A DNA stretch of 44,431 bases from the NCBI GenBank assembly GCA_031415655.1, contig JANOSD010000209.1:1-44431 (forward strand), written 5' to 3'. The notes below the pieces were generated by a model. That model saw only the letters and a list, made by a program, of their open reading frames with translations, made no database searches and was not told where the DNA came from. Made by a program: the position numbers and the translations under genes. Positions 15,461-23,733 of this stretch are shown here, in pieces (position 1 is the first letter of the stretch; each line of letters starts with the position of its first letter). The stretch is from JAKOVR01 sp031415655 (GTDB lineage Bacteria; Actinomycetota; Acidimicrobiia; Acidimicrobiales; Acidimicrobilacustridaceae).

Positions 15461-17190
15461 CGTGCGAGTGCCTCCGCAATCGGGCCCAGGGCCAGGGCAG
15501 GGAAAAAGGTGAGCCCGGCCACGATGAGCACGACACCGACAACCAGCCCCGCGAACACCGGCGTACCGGTAGGGAACGTGCCGGCGGTGACCGGCAGCTT
15601 GGGTTTGCGTACCAGCGAACCGGCAATCGCCAGGCTGGGGATGATCAGGCAGAACCGACCCATGAGCATCGTGATGCCCTGACTGGTGGCCATCCACGGC
15701 GTGTTGGCGGTGAGCCCGCCGAACGCCGAGCCGTTGTTGTTGGCGGTGGATGCGTAGCCGTAGAGCACCTCGCTCAAACCGTGCGAGCCCGGGTTGAGGA
15801 TCGACACGTTCTGCACCGTGGGCAGCAGAATCGCCACCGCGGCGAAGCTGAGAAGCGCTACCGGCATGGCCAGGATGTAGAGGACGACGAGCTTCATCTC
15901 GCCGGCCTGAATCTTCTTCCCCAGGTACTCCGGCGTGCGCCCCACCATGAGCCCGGCGATGAATACCGCCAGCAGAGCGTTGATGAGCATGCCCATCAGC
16001 CCGACTCCCAAACCGCCGGGGCTCACCTCTCCGAGCATCATCTGGAACATCGGCAGACCACCGCCGGCCGGAGTCATCGAGCCGTGCATGCAATTCACCG
16101 AGCCGTTACTTGTGCCCGTGGTAGCGGCGGCCCACTGAGCACACGACGCCGGGCCGAAACGTACGTCCTTGCCTTCCATGAACCCGCCCGGTTGCACGGC
16201 CGAGATTCCTTGGTCCACCCCCAACGGGGTAAGGCGAGGGTTGCCGGCCGTCTCTGCCACCGAGGCGAACAGCGTCATGCTCAGCCACACCAGCACCATC
16301 ACTCCAAGGAGGACCGTGCCCTGTTTGCGATCCTTGGCCATGCGCCCATAGGCCATCGGAAAGGCGAAAGCCACCGAAAGAATGGCCCACATCGACACGA
16401 GATTGCTCCACCCGTTCGGGTTCTCGAACGGGTGGGCGGAGTTCACGTTGAGGAAGCCGCCGCCGTTGGAACCGAGCATCTTGATCGCTTCCTGGCTCGC
16501 CACCGGCCCGCCCGGAATCTGTTGCGTGACCCCTTCGAGGGTGGTGGCTTCGGTGAAGCCGTGGAAGTTCTGGATCACGCCGCTGGCCAGGAACACGATG
16601 GCGAGCACAAGGCTCAAGGGGAGCAGCACCCGGGTGACCGACCGGGTCATGTCGACCCAGAAGTTGCCGATCGTGCTGCGTTGATGGCGGGTAAGACCAC
16701 GAACCACCGCGATCACCACCGCCATGCCCGCCGCCGGCGAGAGGAAGTTCTGCACGGTGAGCCCGGCCATCTGGGTGAGGTGACTCATGGTCGACTCGCC
16801 GCCATACGCCTGCCAATTGGTATTGGTGACGAAGCTGATCGCCGTGTTGAAGCTGACCTGTTCGTTCACCGCGGGGACACCGGTGGGATTGATCGGCAAT
16901 GCTCCTTGGGTGCGTTGCTGCACGTAGAGGATCACGACCCCGACCACGCTGAAGGCGAGCAACGAGAGTGCGTAGCCGCTCCACCGCTGCTCCCGGGCCG
17001 GGTCGACCCCGCAGATGCGGTAGATGGCTCGTTCCACAGGCGCAAAGACTCGATCACCGGGGGCCGGTTGGGGGGCGCCCACGTGTTGCGGGTCGCCGTA
17101 GACCTTGGCCAGATACCGGCCGAGCATCGGCACGCTGATGATGAGGCTCACCAGTAAGAGGAGGAGTTGGATGGTGCCAGCAGCAGACAT
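15457..17190 (-). CDS. kdpA: KdpA, K+-transporting ATPase channel subunit
   Basis: 577 residues, about ten TM helices. The pore-loop signatures of the SKT superfamily are visible: SFVTNTNWQAYGGESTMSH (first), KMLGSNGGGFLNVNSAHPFE (second), and ASTANNNGSAFGGLTANTPW near the C-terminus (fourth). KdpA binds and conducts K+ in the four-subunit KdpFABC complex. It begins at ATG 17190, 3 bp after the kdpF stop codon, and its stop overlaps kdpB. Length and motif order are standard for the family. Confidence 0.96.
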   Translation of the reverse strand: MSAAGTIQLLLLLVSLIISVPMLGRYLAKVYGDPQHVGAPQPAPGDRVFAPVERAIYRICGVDPAREQRWSGYALSLLAFSVVGVVILYVQQRTQGALPINPTGVPAVNEQVSFNTAISFVTNTNWQAYGGESTMSHLTQMAGLTVQNFLSPAAGMAVVIAVVRGLTRHQRSTIGNFWVDMTRSVTRVLLPLSLVLAIVFLASGVIQNFHGFTEATTLEGVTQQIPGGPVASQEAIKMLGSNGGGFLNVNSAHPFENPNGWSNLVSMWAILSVAFAFPMAYGRMAKDRKQGTVLLGVMVLVWLSMTLFASVAETAGNPRLTPLGVDQGISAVQPGGFMEGKDVRFGPASCAQWAAATTGTSNGSVNCMHGSMTPAGGGLPMFQMMLGEVSPGGLGVGLMGMLINALLAVFIAGLMVGRTPEYLGKKIQAGEMKLVVLYILAMPVALLSFAAVAILLPTVQNVSILNPGSHGLSEVLYGYASTANNNGSAFGGLTANTPWMATSQGITMLMGRFCLIIPSLAIAGSLVRKPKLPVTAGTFPTGTPVFAGLVVGVVLIVAGLTFFPALALGPIAEALAR

Positions 17191-17193
17191 GGA

Positions 17194-17283
17194 TCAGAAC
17201 TTCTCCGGCTCGATGAGGACGTAGACGAGGTAGGCCAGTACCAGCAGCGCCAGTACCAGACCGATGACGTTGTCGACCGACAT
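17194..17283 (-). CDS. kdpF: KdpF, 29-residue subunit of the Kdp complex
   Basis: The 29-codon frame reads MSVDNVIGLVLALLVLAYL then VYVLIEPEKF. One TM helix with the final L-x-x-PE-(K/R)-F signature is exactly what KdpF proteins look like. KdpF stabilises the KdpABC complex in the membrane. Its ATG overlaps the stop of the preceding small ORF by 4 bp (ATGA) and it ends 3 bp before kdpA. It is too short for routine gene finding. Confidence 0.95.
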   Translation of the reverse strand: MSVDNVIGLVLALLVLAYLVYVLIEPEKF

Positions 17284-17489
17284 CACGCCGCCTCGACGAG
17301 GCTGACCTGGCCGTTTTTCGTGGCAGAGCGGGTGTCGGCGGCATCGCCGGCGGTGCGACTGTCGGCGGCGTTCCGATCGGCATCGAGTCCGATGGGGTCT
17401 GGACCGATAATGCGATCACAGAGCTTGACGAAGCCGGCCATCACTGCGAAGAACACGATGATGCCGATGAGGTAGATGACGTCGACCAT
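17283..17489 (-). CDS. small membrane protein heading the kdp operon
   Basis: 68 residues. One N-terminal TM helix, VDVIYLIGIIVFFAVMAGFV, is followed by KLCDRIIGPD and a polar Asp/Ala/Arg-rich tail. AAGGAG lies six bases before ATG 17489, the clearest ribosome-binding site of the operon. The stop overlaps the kdpF start (ATGA), so the gene is the first cistron of the kdp transcript. Short single-helix proteins sit at this place in some actinobacterial kdp operons; I do not know a function. An accessory subunit or assembly factor for KdpFABC is a reasonable inference. Confidence 0.75.
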   Translation of the reverse strand: MVDVIYLIGIIVFFAVMAGFVKLCDRIIGPDPIGLDADRNAADSRTAGDAADTRSATKNGQVSLVEAA

Positions 17490-18120
17490 GACGATCTCCT
17501 TGGGGATTGAGGGTGGAGCGGAACGGTTGAGCGGGGCGGTTGAGCGGGGAGCGCAGGGCCGTCGGTCAGCAGGACCGCCGGCCGGCAGGGACGGCACTAG
17601 ACAGATGTCGGGGCCGTACCTACTCCGTAGCCGAAACAGGTAGTCGTGGTGGTTTCGTCGTGATGGCGACGCGGCAGGTGGGGTGGCGCCGGGCAGGGGT
17701 CGGTCGGCGGGGGGATCAGGCAGTGCAGGCGGTGGAGGCAGTGCAGGGAGGGCAGGGGGCGAGGCGCTGCCGATGGCGCGTAGGCAAGTGGACAACAGTG
17801 ATGGCGGGAACGACGGGCGTCAGCGGTGGCGGCAGGCAAGGGACATAGACGAGCGGTGGCGGCGGCAAGTACGCGGAAGGCTTGTCTCAGGCCACGGCCG
17901 GGCCGGGCCATCGCCCGTCCGCAGAGCACCCTTGATCGGCGAGGGCGAGGGCGATGGCGACGAGCAGCCGGAAGGGCTTGGCGGTGTCGATGTGAGGCAT
18001 GCGTTCGGTCTACGCCCACCCTTCGTAGAAAGGAAGGGCCTTGCCGCTTCCTCTACGCGCCCGTCCACGATCTTGTCGCCGTCTTATCGCCGCCTCAACA
18101 CCGCCTGCCCTCCCACGTCC

Positions 18121-18162
18121 CGCGCACCACGTCCCGCGCACCGCGTCCCGCGCACCACGTTC
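18121..18162. repeat. 14-bp tandem repeat, three units
   Basis: CGCGCACCACGTCC, CGCGCACCGCGTCC and CGCGCACCACGTTC follow directly, preceded by a partial unit (CCCACGTCC). Confidence 0.85.
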
Positions 18163-18187
18163 CGCCCGCTTCCGAGCCCGTCCTTCC

Positions 18188-18237
18188 CGAACTGGACACA
18201 CGTTCCGACCTGGACACACGTTCCGAACTGGACACAC
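18188..18237. repeat. 18-bp tandem repeat merging into inverted repeat copy B
   Basis: CGAACTGGACACACGTTC (18188-18205), CGACCTGGACACACGTTC (18206-18223) and CGAACTGGACACAC (18224-18237). The third unit is at the same time the left arm of the 50-bp inverted repeat copy B, so the array looks like tandem copying of one arm. Confidence 0.85.
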
Positions 18238-18274
18238 CTACTGTCGCTGGAGCGACAGTCGGTGTGCCCAGTTC
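18225..18274. repeat. 50-bp inverted repeat, copy B
   Basis: Left arm GAACTGGACACACC and right arm GGTGTGCCCAGTTC enclose an inner pair ACTGTCGCT/AGCGACAGT around a GG turn. Total 50 bp. One mismatch lies in the outer arms (A against C). It shares the GTCGCTGGAGCGAC centre with copy C. Confidence 0.88.
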
Positions 18275-18456
18275 CGAGGGCGCCAGTCCCATCAGTCGCT
18301 CGATTGGGCAATAGCCGCGCATCTAACGACGCTCCTGCCCAAACGACCCACGAGCACCCGGGCAACCGTTGCGGCGATTCGGACTCGGGAAGGGAGCGGG
18401 CCCGGAATGGGCGGGCCCGGAAAGGGCGTCGCCGCGGCGCGAGCCGGAACTTTTCC

Positions 18457-18506
18457 GAACTGGGCACACTTATCGTCGCTGGAGCGACAGTAGGTGTGCC
18501 CAGTTC
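18457..18506. repeat. 50-bp inverted repeat, copy C
   Basis: GAACTGGGCACACTTATCGT on the left and a matching ACAGTAGGTGTGCCCAGTTC on the right enclose CGCTGGAGCG. Exactly 50 bp, like copies A and B. It lies 80 bp after the pbpA stop codon. Confidence 0.88.
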
Positions 18507-18585
18507 GAACGGGGCTTCCGTTCGCGGGCTCCCGTTCGCGGGGCTCTCGTTCGGGGGCCGGGCCGGCCGGGGCAGGGGGCCGGGA

Positions 18586-20058
18586 CTAGCGGGGGATGGG
18601 GAGCGCGGCTTGCAGCACGGTGCGGGCGATGGGCACGGAGATCGCGCCGCCGGTGGTCTGCGATGTCTCCGCCTGGTTGAACACCACCACGGCGAACGCC
18701 AGCGACGGCGCCTGCCCCGGCTGCCCGGCGAACCCGGCAATCCAGGTGTGGACCAAGCCATTGCCGAGCTGGGCAGTGCCGGTCTTCCCGCCGATCTCGT
18801 AGCCGGGAATCTGCAAACCTGCCGCCGTGCCCCCCGAAACCACGCCGAGCATCGCGTCGCGCAACGTCTGAGCATGCTCGGGGCTCATCGGCGCCAGCCA
18901 CTCCTCGGGCTCGAAGGAGCGGGCCACCTTGCCTTCGCTGGTGCGGACGTCCTTCAACACGTGGGGCTTCATGATGCGTCCCCCATTCCCGGGAGCGCCC
19001 GCTACCAGCGCGATCTGAAGGGGCGTGGCGGCAACGTCGTTCTGCCCGATCGATGCCTGCGCCAGCTTGGGCGGGTTCGGCGTGGCGATCACGTCGGTGG
19101 GGAACACCGACTTGGTTGCATTGGGAAGGTCGATTGGTACGGACTGATTGAAGCCGAATGACTCGGCTCCCCGCACCATGTCGACCGCGCCGATGGTGGA
19201 CTGGCCCATTTCGGCGAACGCCGAGTTGCAGGACTCGCGCAAGATGGTGAACAGCGCGCCGCCACAGTTGCCATTGCCAAAGTTCTGGATGGGTTTGGTG
19301 GTTTGTGGTGGGAGGTAGCCATTTCGAAAGTCGTAGACCGGTGATTCCGGGGTGACCTTGCCGGTCTGCAATCCCGTGCCGGCCGTGACGATCTTGAAGG
19401 TCGAACCCGGGAAGTAGCGCTCCCGATAGCTGTGGGCCAGCAACGGCTTTCCCTGCGCCAGGTTGTAGATCGACCACGCCGTCTCCATCACCTCACGATC
19501 GGGAGAGGCAATGAGGTTCGGATCGAAGCTGGGAAAGCTCCAAAGTGCCAGCAGCTCACCCGTGCGAGGGTCGAGCAGCACCACCGCCCCTTCGCGCTCG
19601 CCGAGCGACTGACGGGCGACCTGCTGGAGGTCCTTTCGCACGGTGAGCGTCACGTTGCCCACATTTTCGTTGCCGGCGACGAGCATGTCCTCCAAGGAGT
19701 TCACCTGCACCTGGAACGACTGCCCGGAGAGGTCGTCGTTGTATTGCTGTTCGACGCCGGTGAACCCGTAATTGAACGAGAGGTACCCAGTGATGTGACC
19801 GAACAGCTCCGCCTCGGGGTACACCCGTTTGCGACGATAGAACTGGCCTTCGTAGTCCTCGGAACGAGCGAGCACGGCGCCCTCCGCCGAGAGAATCTGC
19901 CCTCGCGGCCGGTTGTATTCACGCTGCGCCCGGCGTGAGTTGAAAGGGTCGTTGTTCAACTTGTCGGCATCCACAACTTGAATGCGATTGAGCTGCACGA
20001 AGACGGCGAGGTAACAAACGAGCAGTGCGATGCCTACCCGTCGGATCTGACGGTTCAT
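18586..20058 (-). CDS. pbpA: PbpA-type class B penicillin-binding protein (transpeptidase)
   Basis: 490 residues. One N-terminal TM helix (VGIALLVCYLAVFVQLNRIQ) is followed by a dimerisation/pedestal domain starting RRAQREYNRPRGQILSAEG. The transpeptidase domain has the active-site motifs in order: FPGSTFK (SxxK, acyl-enzyme Ser), ESCNSAF (SxN) and GGKTGTAQ (KTG). It crosslinks peptidoglycan at the cytoplasmic membrane's outer face and works with the SEDS glycosyltransferase encoded just upstream. ATG 20058 overlaps the rodA stop by 4 bp. The M. tuberculosis homologue lies in the same gene order and is followed there by pknA and pknB, which are absent here. Confidence 0.94.
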   Translation of the reverse strand: MNRQIRRVGIALLVCYLAVFVQLNRIQVVDADKLNNDPFNSRRAQREYNRPRGQILSAEGAVLARSEDYEGQFYRRKRVYPEAELFGHITGYLSFNYGFTGVEQQYNDDLSGQSFQVQVNSLEDMLVAGNENVGNVTLTVRKDLQQVARQSLGEREGAVVLLDPRTGELLALWSFPSFDPNLIASPDREVMETAWSIYNLAQGKPLLAHSYRERYFPGSTFKIVTAGTGLQTGKVTPESPVYDFRNGYLPPQTTKPIQNFGNGNCGGALFTILRESCNSAFAEMGQSTIGAVDMVRGAESFGFNQSVPIDLPNATKSVFPTDVIATPNPPKLAQASIGQNDVAATPLQIALVAGAPGNGGRIMKPHVLKDVRTSEGKVARSFEPEEWLAPMSPEHAQTLRDAMLGVVSGGTAAGLQIPGYEIGGKTGTAQLGNGLVHTWIAGFAGQPGQAPSLAFAVVVFNQAETSQTTGGAISVPIARTVLQAALPIPR

Positions 20059-21461
20059 GCCGATGCCCCAGCGCCGACCACTCGACGCGACGCCGACGGC
20101 TGGGCCGACTCGTGGGAGATGCGCAGGAGGATCGCGATGATCACATAGCTCGACACGAGGGAGGATCCGCCATAGCTCACGAACGGCAGGGTGATCCCGG
20201 TGAGCGGAAGCAGCCGGGTTACCCCCGCCATGATGATGAAGGCTTGGAAACCGACGAGTGACGACAGCCCCGTGGCGAGCAACTTGTCGAAATTGTTGTC
20301 GGCCCGAATCGCGATGCGAAGCCCGGAACCCACGATGAGCACGTAACACAACATCACCGCGGTGGCACCGAGCAGGCCGAGGTCCTGCCCGATGAAGACA
20401 AAGATGAAGTCGCTCTCCTTGGCGAAGAAACGAAAACTTCCCGACGCGCCGAGCCCCGTACCCGCGATGCCGCCATCGGCCATTGCGAATCCGGATTGAA
20501 GAATTTGCTGGCAACACGTGCCAGTAGGGTCCTTATAGGGGTCGAGCCAAGCATCGACTCGACCACGCACATGCCCGAAACTCCGGAAAGCCACGTAGGC
20601 GCCCACCCCAAACATGACCATACCCATAGCGACGTACGAGGGGCGTTCCGTAGCGACCCAAAGCATCACCAGGAAGAGGGCGAAGAAAAGCAGCGAAGAG
20701 CCGAGGTCGGTTTGGCGGACCATGACCATCAGCGACACCCCCCAGGCGAGGAGCACCGGCCCGAAGTGTTTCGGATCGGGCACCATCAACGGCCCGAGCC
20801 GGCGGGTGCGCATCGCCAACAACTCTCGCTTCTCCACGAGATAGCCGGCGAAGAACACGGCCAGCGCCACCTTGGCGAATTCACCCGGCTGGAAGCGCAG
20901 CGGGCCGAGACTCACCCAGATCTCCGAGCCGTTCTGGTCGATGCCGAGGCCGGGAATCATGGGCATCATTAACAGACCCAAGCCAACGACCATGGCGATG
21001 TAGCGGTAGTTCGCCAGATCGCGCACTCTCGGGAGGAAGATGAGCACACCCACGAATGCCAGCATCCCGACGCCCGACCACAACGCCTGAAACCCGGCGA
21101 GGTTGGGGTTAAGCCGAGCGATCATCACATAACCGATGCCATTGAGCAGCGCGGCAATCGGTAACAACATGCCGTCGGCGTCGGGCACGAAACGACGCGT
21201 CGCCAGATTTGTGGCCAGGATCGCCGCCAGCAACACCAGCAGGAAGGGACCGATGTTGGCGGGCACGTAGGCACCCTGCCCGAGGGCGGCGAGCACGTAC
21301 GCGCCCGCGGTGACCAATACAACCATCACCAACAAGCCGAGTTCAGTATTGCGACGCCCCGAACCCTGGCCTGACGTCGGAGCCCGTCGCCGGCCCGGAC
21401 CGCGTCGGCGAACAGCGTCGGAGGGAGCGGGAGCGGCCGAAACGTTACGGCGTGGAGACAT
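20055..21461 (-). CDS. rodA: RodA/FtsW-type SEDS peptidoglycan glycosyltransferase
   Basis: 468 residues with about ten to twelve TM helices. SEDS signatures are QPGEFAKVALAVFFAGYL, RQTDLGSSLLFFALF (the usual Q-x-DLG block), GLGASGSFRFFAKESDFIFV and the C-terminal LPFVSYGGSSLVSSYV. The first 38 residues are an Arg/Pro-rich cytoplasmic extension typical of actinobacteria. The protein polymerises lipid II into glycan strands together with the class B PBP that follows. It is 11 bp after pstP and overlaps pbpA by 4 bp, which supports one operon controlled by Ser/Thr phosphorylation through PstP. Confidence 0.94.
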   Translation of the reverse strand: MSPRRNVSAAPAPSDAVRRRGPGRRRAPTSGQGSGRRNTELGLLVMVVLVTAGAYVLAALGQGAYVPANIGPFLLVLLAAILATNLATRRFVPDADGMLLPIAALLNGIGYVMIARLNPNLAGFQALWSGVGMLAFVGVLIFLPRVRDLANYRYIAMVVGLGLLMMPMIPGLGIDQNGSEIWVSLGPLRFQPGEFAKVALAVFFAGYLVEKRELLAMRTRRLGPLMVPDPKHFGPVLLAWGVSLMVMVRQTDLGSSLLFFALFLVMLWVATERPSYVAMGMVMFGVGAYVAFRSFGHVRGRVDAWLDPYKDPTGTCCQQILQSGFAMADGGIAGTGLGASGSFRFFAKESDFIFVFIGQDLGLLGATAVMLCYVLIVGSGLRIAIRADNNFDKLLATGLSSLVGFQAFIIMAGVTRLLPLTGITLPFVSYGGSSLVSSYVIIAILLRISHESAQPSASRRVVGAGASA

Positions 21462-21472
21462 CGAGGGCGGGC

Positions 21473-23239
21473 TCAGTTGGGTACGGCGGGCAGCGGCACA
21501 TCGTCCGGGGCCGTACTGCTGGAGGTGGCGCCGGTGGCCCCGCGTCCGCCCACGGTATCGGGTTCTTCACCCGTGTCGGGGGTCGCCTGCGGGCCGCTGG
21601 TCGACGCAGTAGTACTGCTCCCGGGAACGGACACCACGGGGATCGACGAGACGGGGGTGGCGGCGATCGTGTCGCGGATGTTGGCGATGTACTGCCGGGC
21701 CGCTTCGACCGAGGCCTGGTCGCGGCCGGCGATGATGTCGGTCTGAAACTGCGGAGGTACGGCGATGCGGCTCAGCTCGGTGGTCTCCACGAGGGTCGGC
21801 TTGATCCAGAGCACGCCGCCCGGACGACCCTGGAAGATCGCCACCCGGTCGCCGCTCAAGCCCACGAAGTAGGTGTTGTTGGCCGAGAACACGAACGCGC
21901 CCACGCCCACCAGCAGCACCGCCACGAACACGAAGGCGAAGACGGCCGTGCGCCAGGTGATTCGCGACGGTCCGGCGGCGATCACCTGACCGGCAGGTGG
22001 CGCATCGATCGGGATAACTGCGGGTCGAGCATGCGGGGTGTAGCCCGGCGCCACCGGGATCGGGGCCACGGCGGCCACTCCGGGCCGGACGGGCCCGCCG
22101 TATCCGGCGACACTGGGGGCGCCGGAGGCGCCGGAGGCGCCGGCGAAATCAACGCCGAGTTCGGTTTCGACGTCGTGTTGATGCGCTGGGGCGCCGTTCG
22201 CGCCCGCCAGAGGGGAACCCGGTTGCGGGGCGCCCGGTGGAGGTGGAGGAGGCGGGGGCGGGGGAGGCGGCGCACCAGCGGGCGGCGTTTGCGGGCCGAA
22301 CGGTGCGGCAGGGGCGCCGGCCACCGACGTGCCGGCGACGGCATCGACGATCTCACGATCCGCCGCCGCCCGTTCGGAACCGTGGAGTTCGCGGGCCACA
22401 CGTCCGCTGTTGACGTCGTAGTTCGCCACCCGGCCCGTGTCGTCGGTGACCTCTACGATTACGACGCTGATGTTGTCACGCCCACCGCCAGCGTTCGCCA
22501 TGTCGACCAACAGATCTGACGCACCCTGCGGATTGTCCTGCTCCCGGAGCACCCGGGCGATCTCGGATTCGCTCACCTCGTTGAAGAGCCCATCGGAGCA
22601 GATGAGGTAGCGGTCGCCCTTGACCGGAACCATCACCCAAGAATCGATCATCACCCGGGCGTCGATGCCGAGGGCACGGGTGAGAATGTTCTTGTGGGGG
22701 TGGACCTCGGCTTCTTCTTTGGTGATCTGACCCTGACGAACCAACGTGGCCACCAAGCTGTGGTCCTCGGTAACTTGCTCGAACTCTTGGTTGAGTGACG
22801 GGATCACGGCGGTTTGATCGGGGTCGATAGGGGCGACTGGTTCGCCGTCCTCGTCGGTCTGTTCGACAGGAGCACGCAGCAGGTAGAGACGCGAGTCGCC
22901 CACGTTGGCGATGGCCAGATACTCGTCCGGTGTCACGATGCGGCCGAGGACGCAGAGCGTGGTGCCCATGCCTCGCAGTTCCACGTCGGCATCGGCTCGG
23001 GTAACGACGGCGTCGTTCGCCGACTGCACCGCCTCCACCAAGGCGTCGATCGACGGTTCAGTGAAACTTGCCTCAAGCGCGGTGATGGCAACTTCGGATG
23101 CGACCTCGCCGCCTCGATGACCGCCCATGCCATCGGCGACGGCGAAAAGGCCACGTTCGTCGCTGGCCAGAATCGAGTCCTGGTTGTTGTTGCGCACCTG
23201 ACCCACGTGGGTGGTGGCACCGATCCGGAATGTGGTCAT
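21473..23239 (-). CDS. pstP: PstP, PP2C-type Ser/Thr protein phosphatase
   Basis: 588 residues. The PP2C domain (about 1-245) has the metal-binding motifs in order: RNNNQDS, VADGMGGH, IANVGDSRLYLL, CSDGLFNE and GGGRDNISVV. A Pro/Gly/Ala-rich cytoplasmic linker with a polyproline run (about 320-340) follows. One TM helix (TAVFAFVFVAVLLVGVGAFVF, about residue 435) and an extracellular domain of about 130 residues, rich in Thr/Ser/Pro at the end, complete it. It dephosphorylates targets of the PknA/PknB-type kinases that regulate cell-wall growth. The start overlaps fhaB by 4 bp. The family is membrane-anchored as seen here. Confidence 0.94.
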   Translation of the reverse strand: MTTFRIGATTHVGQVRNNNQDSILASDERGLFAVADGMGGHRGGEVASEVAITALEASFTEPSIDALVEAVQSANDAVVTRADADVELRGMGTTLCVLGRIVTPDEYLAIANVGDSRLYLLRAPVEQTDEDGEPVAPIDPDQTAVIPSLNQEFEQVTEDHSLVATLVRQGQITKEEAEVHPHKNILTRALGIDARVMIDSWVMVPVKGDRYLICSDGLFNEVSESEIARVLREQDNPQGASDLLVDMANAGGGRDNISVVIVEVTDDTGRVANYDVNSGRVARELHGSERAAADREIVDAVAGTSVAGAPAAPFGPQTPPAGAPPPPPPPPPPPPGAPQPGSPLAGANGAPAHQHDVETELGVDFAGASGASGAPSVAGYGGPVRPGVAAVAPIPVAPGYTPHARPAVIPIDAPPAGQVIAAGPSRITWRTAVFAFVFVAVLLVGVGAFVFSANNTYFVGLSGDRVAIFQGRPGGVLWIKPTLVETTELSRIAVPPQFQTDIIAGRDQASVEAARQYIANIRDTIAATPVSSIPVVSVPGSSTTASTSGPQATPDTGEEPDTVGGRGATGATSSSTAPDDVPLPAVPN

Positions 23240-23733
23240 GCCAACTCCAACACAGTGTTCCCCACCTGGAGACGATCGCTTGCGTGCATCACCATGGTGC
23301 CGACGACCTTGGTGCGGTTGAGGTAGGTGCCGTTGGTGGAACCGAGGTCCTCAACGAGATACTGGCCATCACGTTGGTATATCCGGGCGTGGAGTTGCGA
23401 GACGAACGTGTCGTCGACCGTGATCTGACAGCCTGCGGATCGACCAACGCTGAGCTCTGAACCAAGGGTGTAGGTACGGCCCGCTTGTTCCGGTGGCTCG
23501 ATGACGATGAGCACGGGCACACCCGTGGCTGCGCCCGGAACTGGCGCGGCCTGGGTAGGACGGGCTCGGCGAGCGGGGCGCGGCGCATCGACACCGGAGT
23601 TCGGCGGTTGTCCCGCGGGCATGGGACGGGGCGGTGTGATTTCGGCCCAAACCGCTCGAACCACCCGGAAGAGAAACAGGTAGAGGAGTGCGAGAAGGCA
23701 GAACTTGAGGACCGTGAGGAGTTGCTCGGACAC
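23236..23733 (-). CDS. fhaB: FhaB/FipA, membrane-anchored FHA-domain protein
   Basis: 165 residues starting at GTG 23733. An N-terminal helix (LLTVLKFCLLALLYLFLFRV) is followed by a Pro-rich linker and a C-terminal FHA domain: SELSVGRSAGCQITVDD, VSQLHARIYQ and VEDLGSTNGTYLN contain the phosphothreonine-binding Arg, Ser, His and Asn. It docks phosphorylated partners; the mycobacterial counterpart links PknA phosphorylation to FtsZ and division. A longer frame to 23820 is open but adds 29 Arg/Gly residues before the membrane helix, so the GTG is preferred. Stop overlaps the pstP start (ATGA). Confidence 0.92.
   Translation of the reverse strand: MSEQLLTVLKFCLLALLYLFLFRVVRAVWAEITPPRPMPAGQPPNSGVDAPRPARRARPTQAAPVPGAATGVPVLIVIEPPEQAGRTYTLGSELSVGRSAGCQITVDDTFVSQLHARIYQRDGQYLVEDLGSTNGTYLNRTKVVGTMVMHASDRLQVGNTVLELA

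Larger units (their letters stand above)
17490..18585. other. 1.1-kb non-coding, repeat-rich region
   Basis: This stretch lies between the end of pbpA and the start of the kdp operon. It shows no frame with a recognisable protein. It holds two copies of the 50-bp inverted repeat (18225 and 18457), an 18-bp tandem array (18188-18237), a 14-bp tandem array (18121-18162) and low-complexity GGCAGTG/GGAGGCA stretches around 17700-17770. The kdp promoter must lie in its left part, but I found no box pair I trust. A 37-codon minus-strand frame (17887-18000, starting MPHIDTAKPFRLLVAIALAL) looks like a short hydrophobic peptide but has no ribosome-binding site. Confidence 0.6.

Noticed and set aside
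17490..18080. c-di-AMP (ydaO) riboswitch ahead of the kdp operon
   Set aside because: Such switches precede kdp in some actinobacteria, but I could not find the conserved paired blocks; covariance-model search would be needed.
18121..18274. CRISPR array
   Set aside because: The repeats are direct neighbours without unique spacers, only 14-18 bp, and no cas gene is present.
17683..19161. 492-aa plus-strand frame over the repeat region
   Set aside because: It spans non-coding repeats and the antisense of pbpA and has no recognisable domain.
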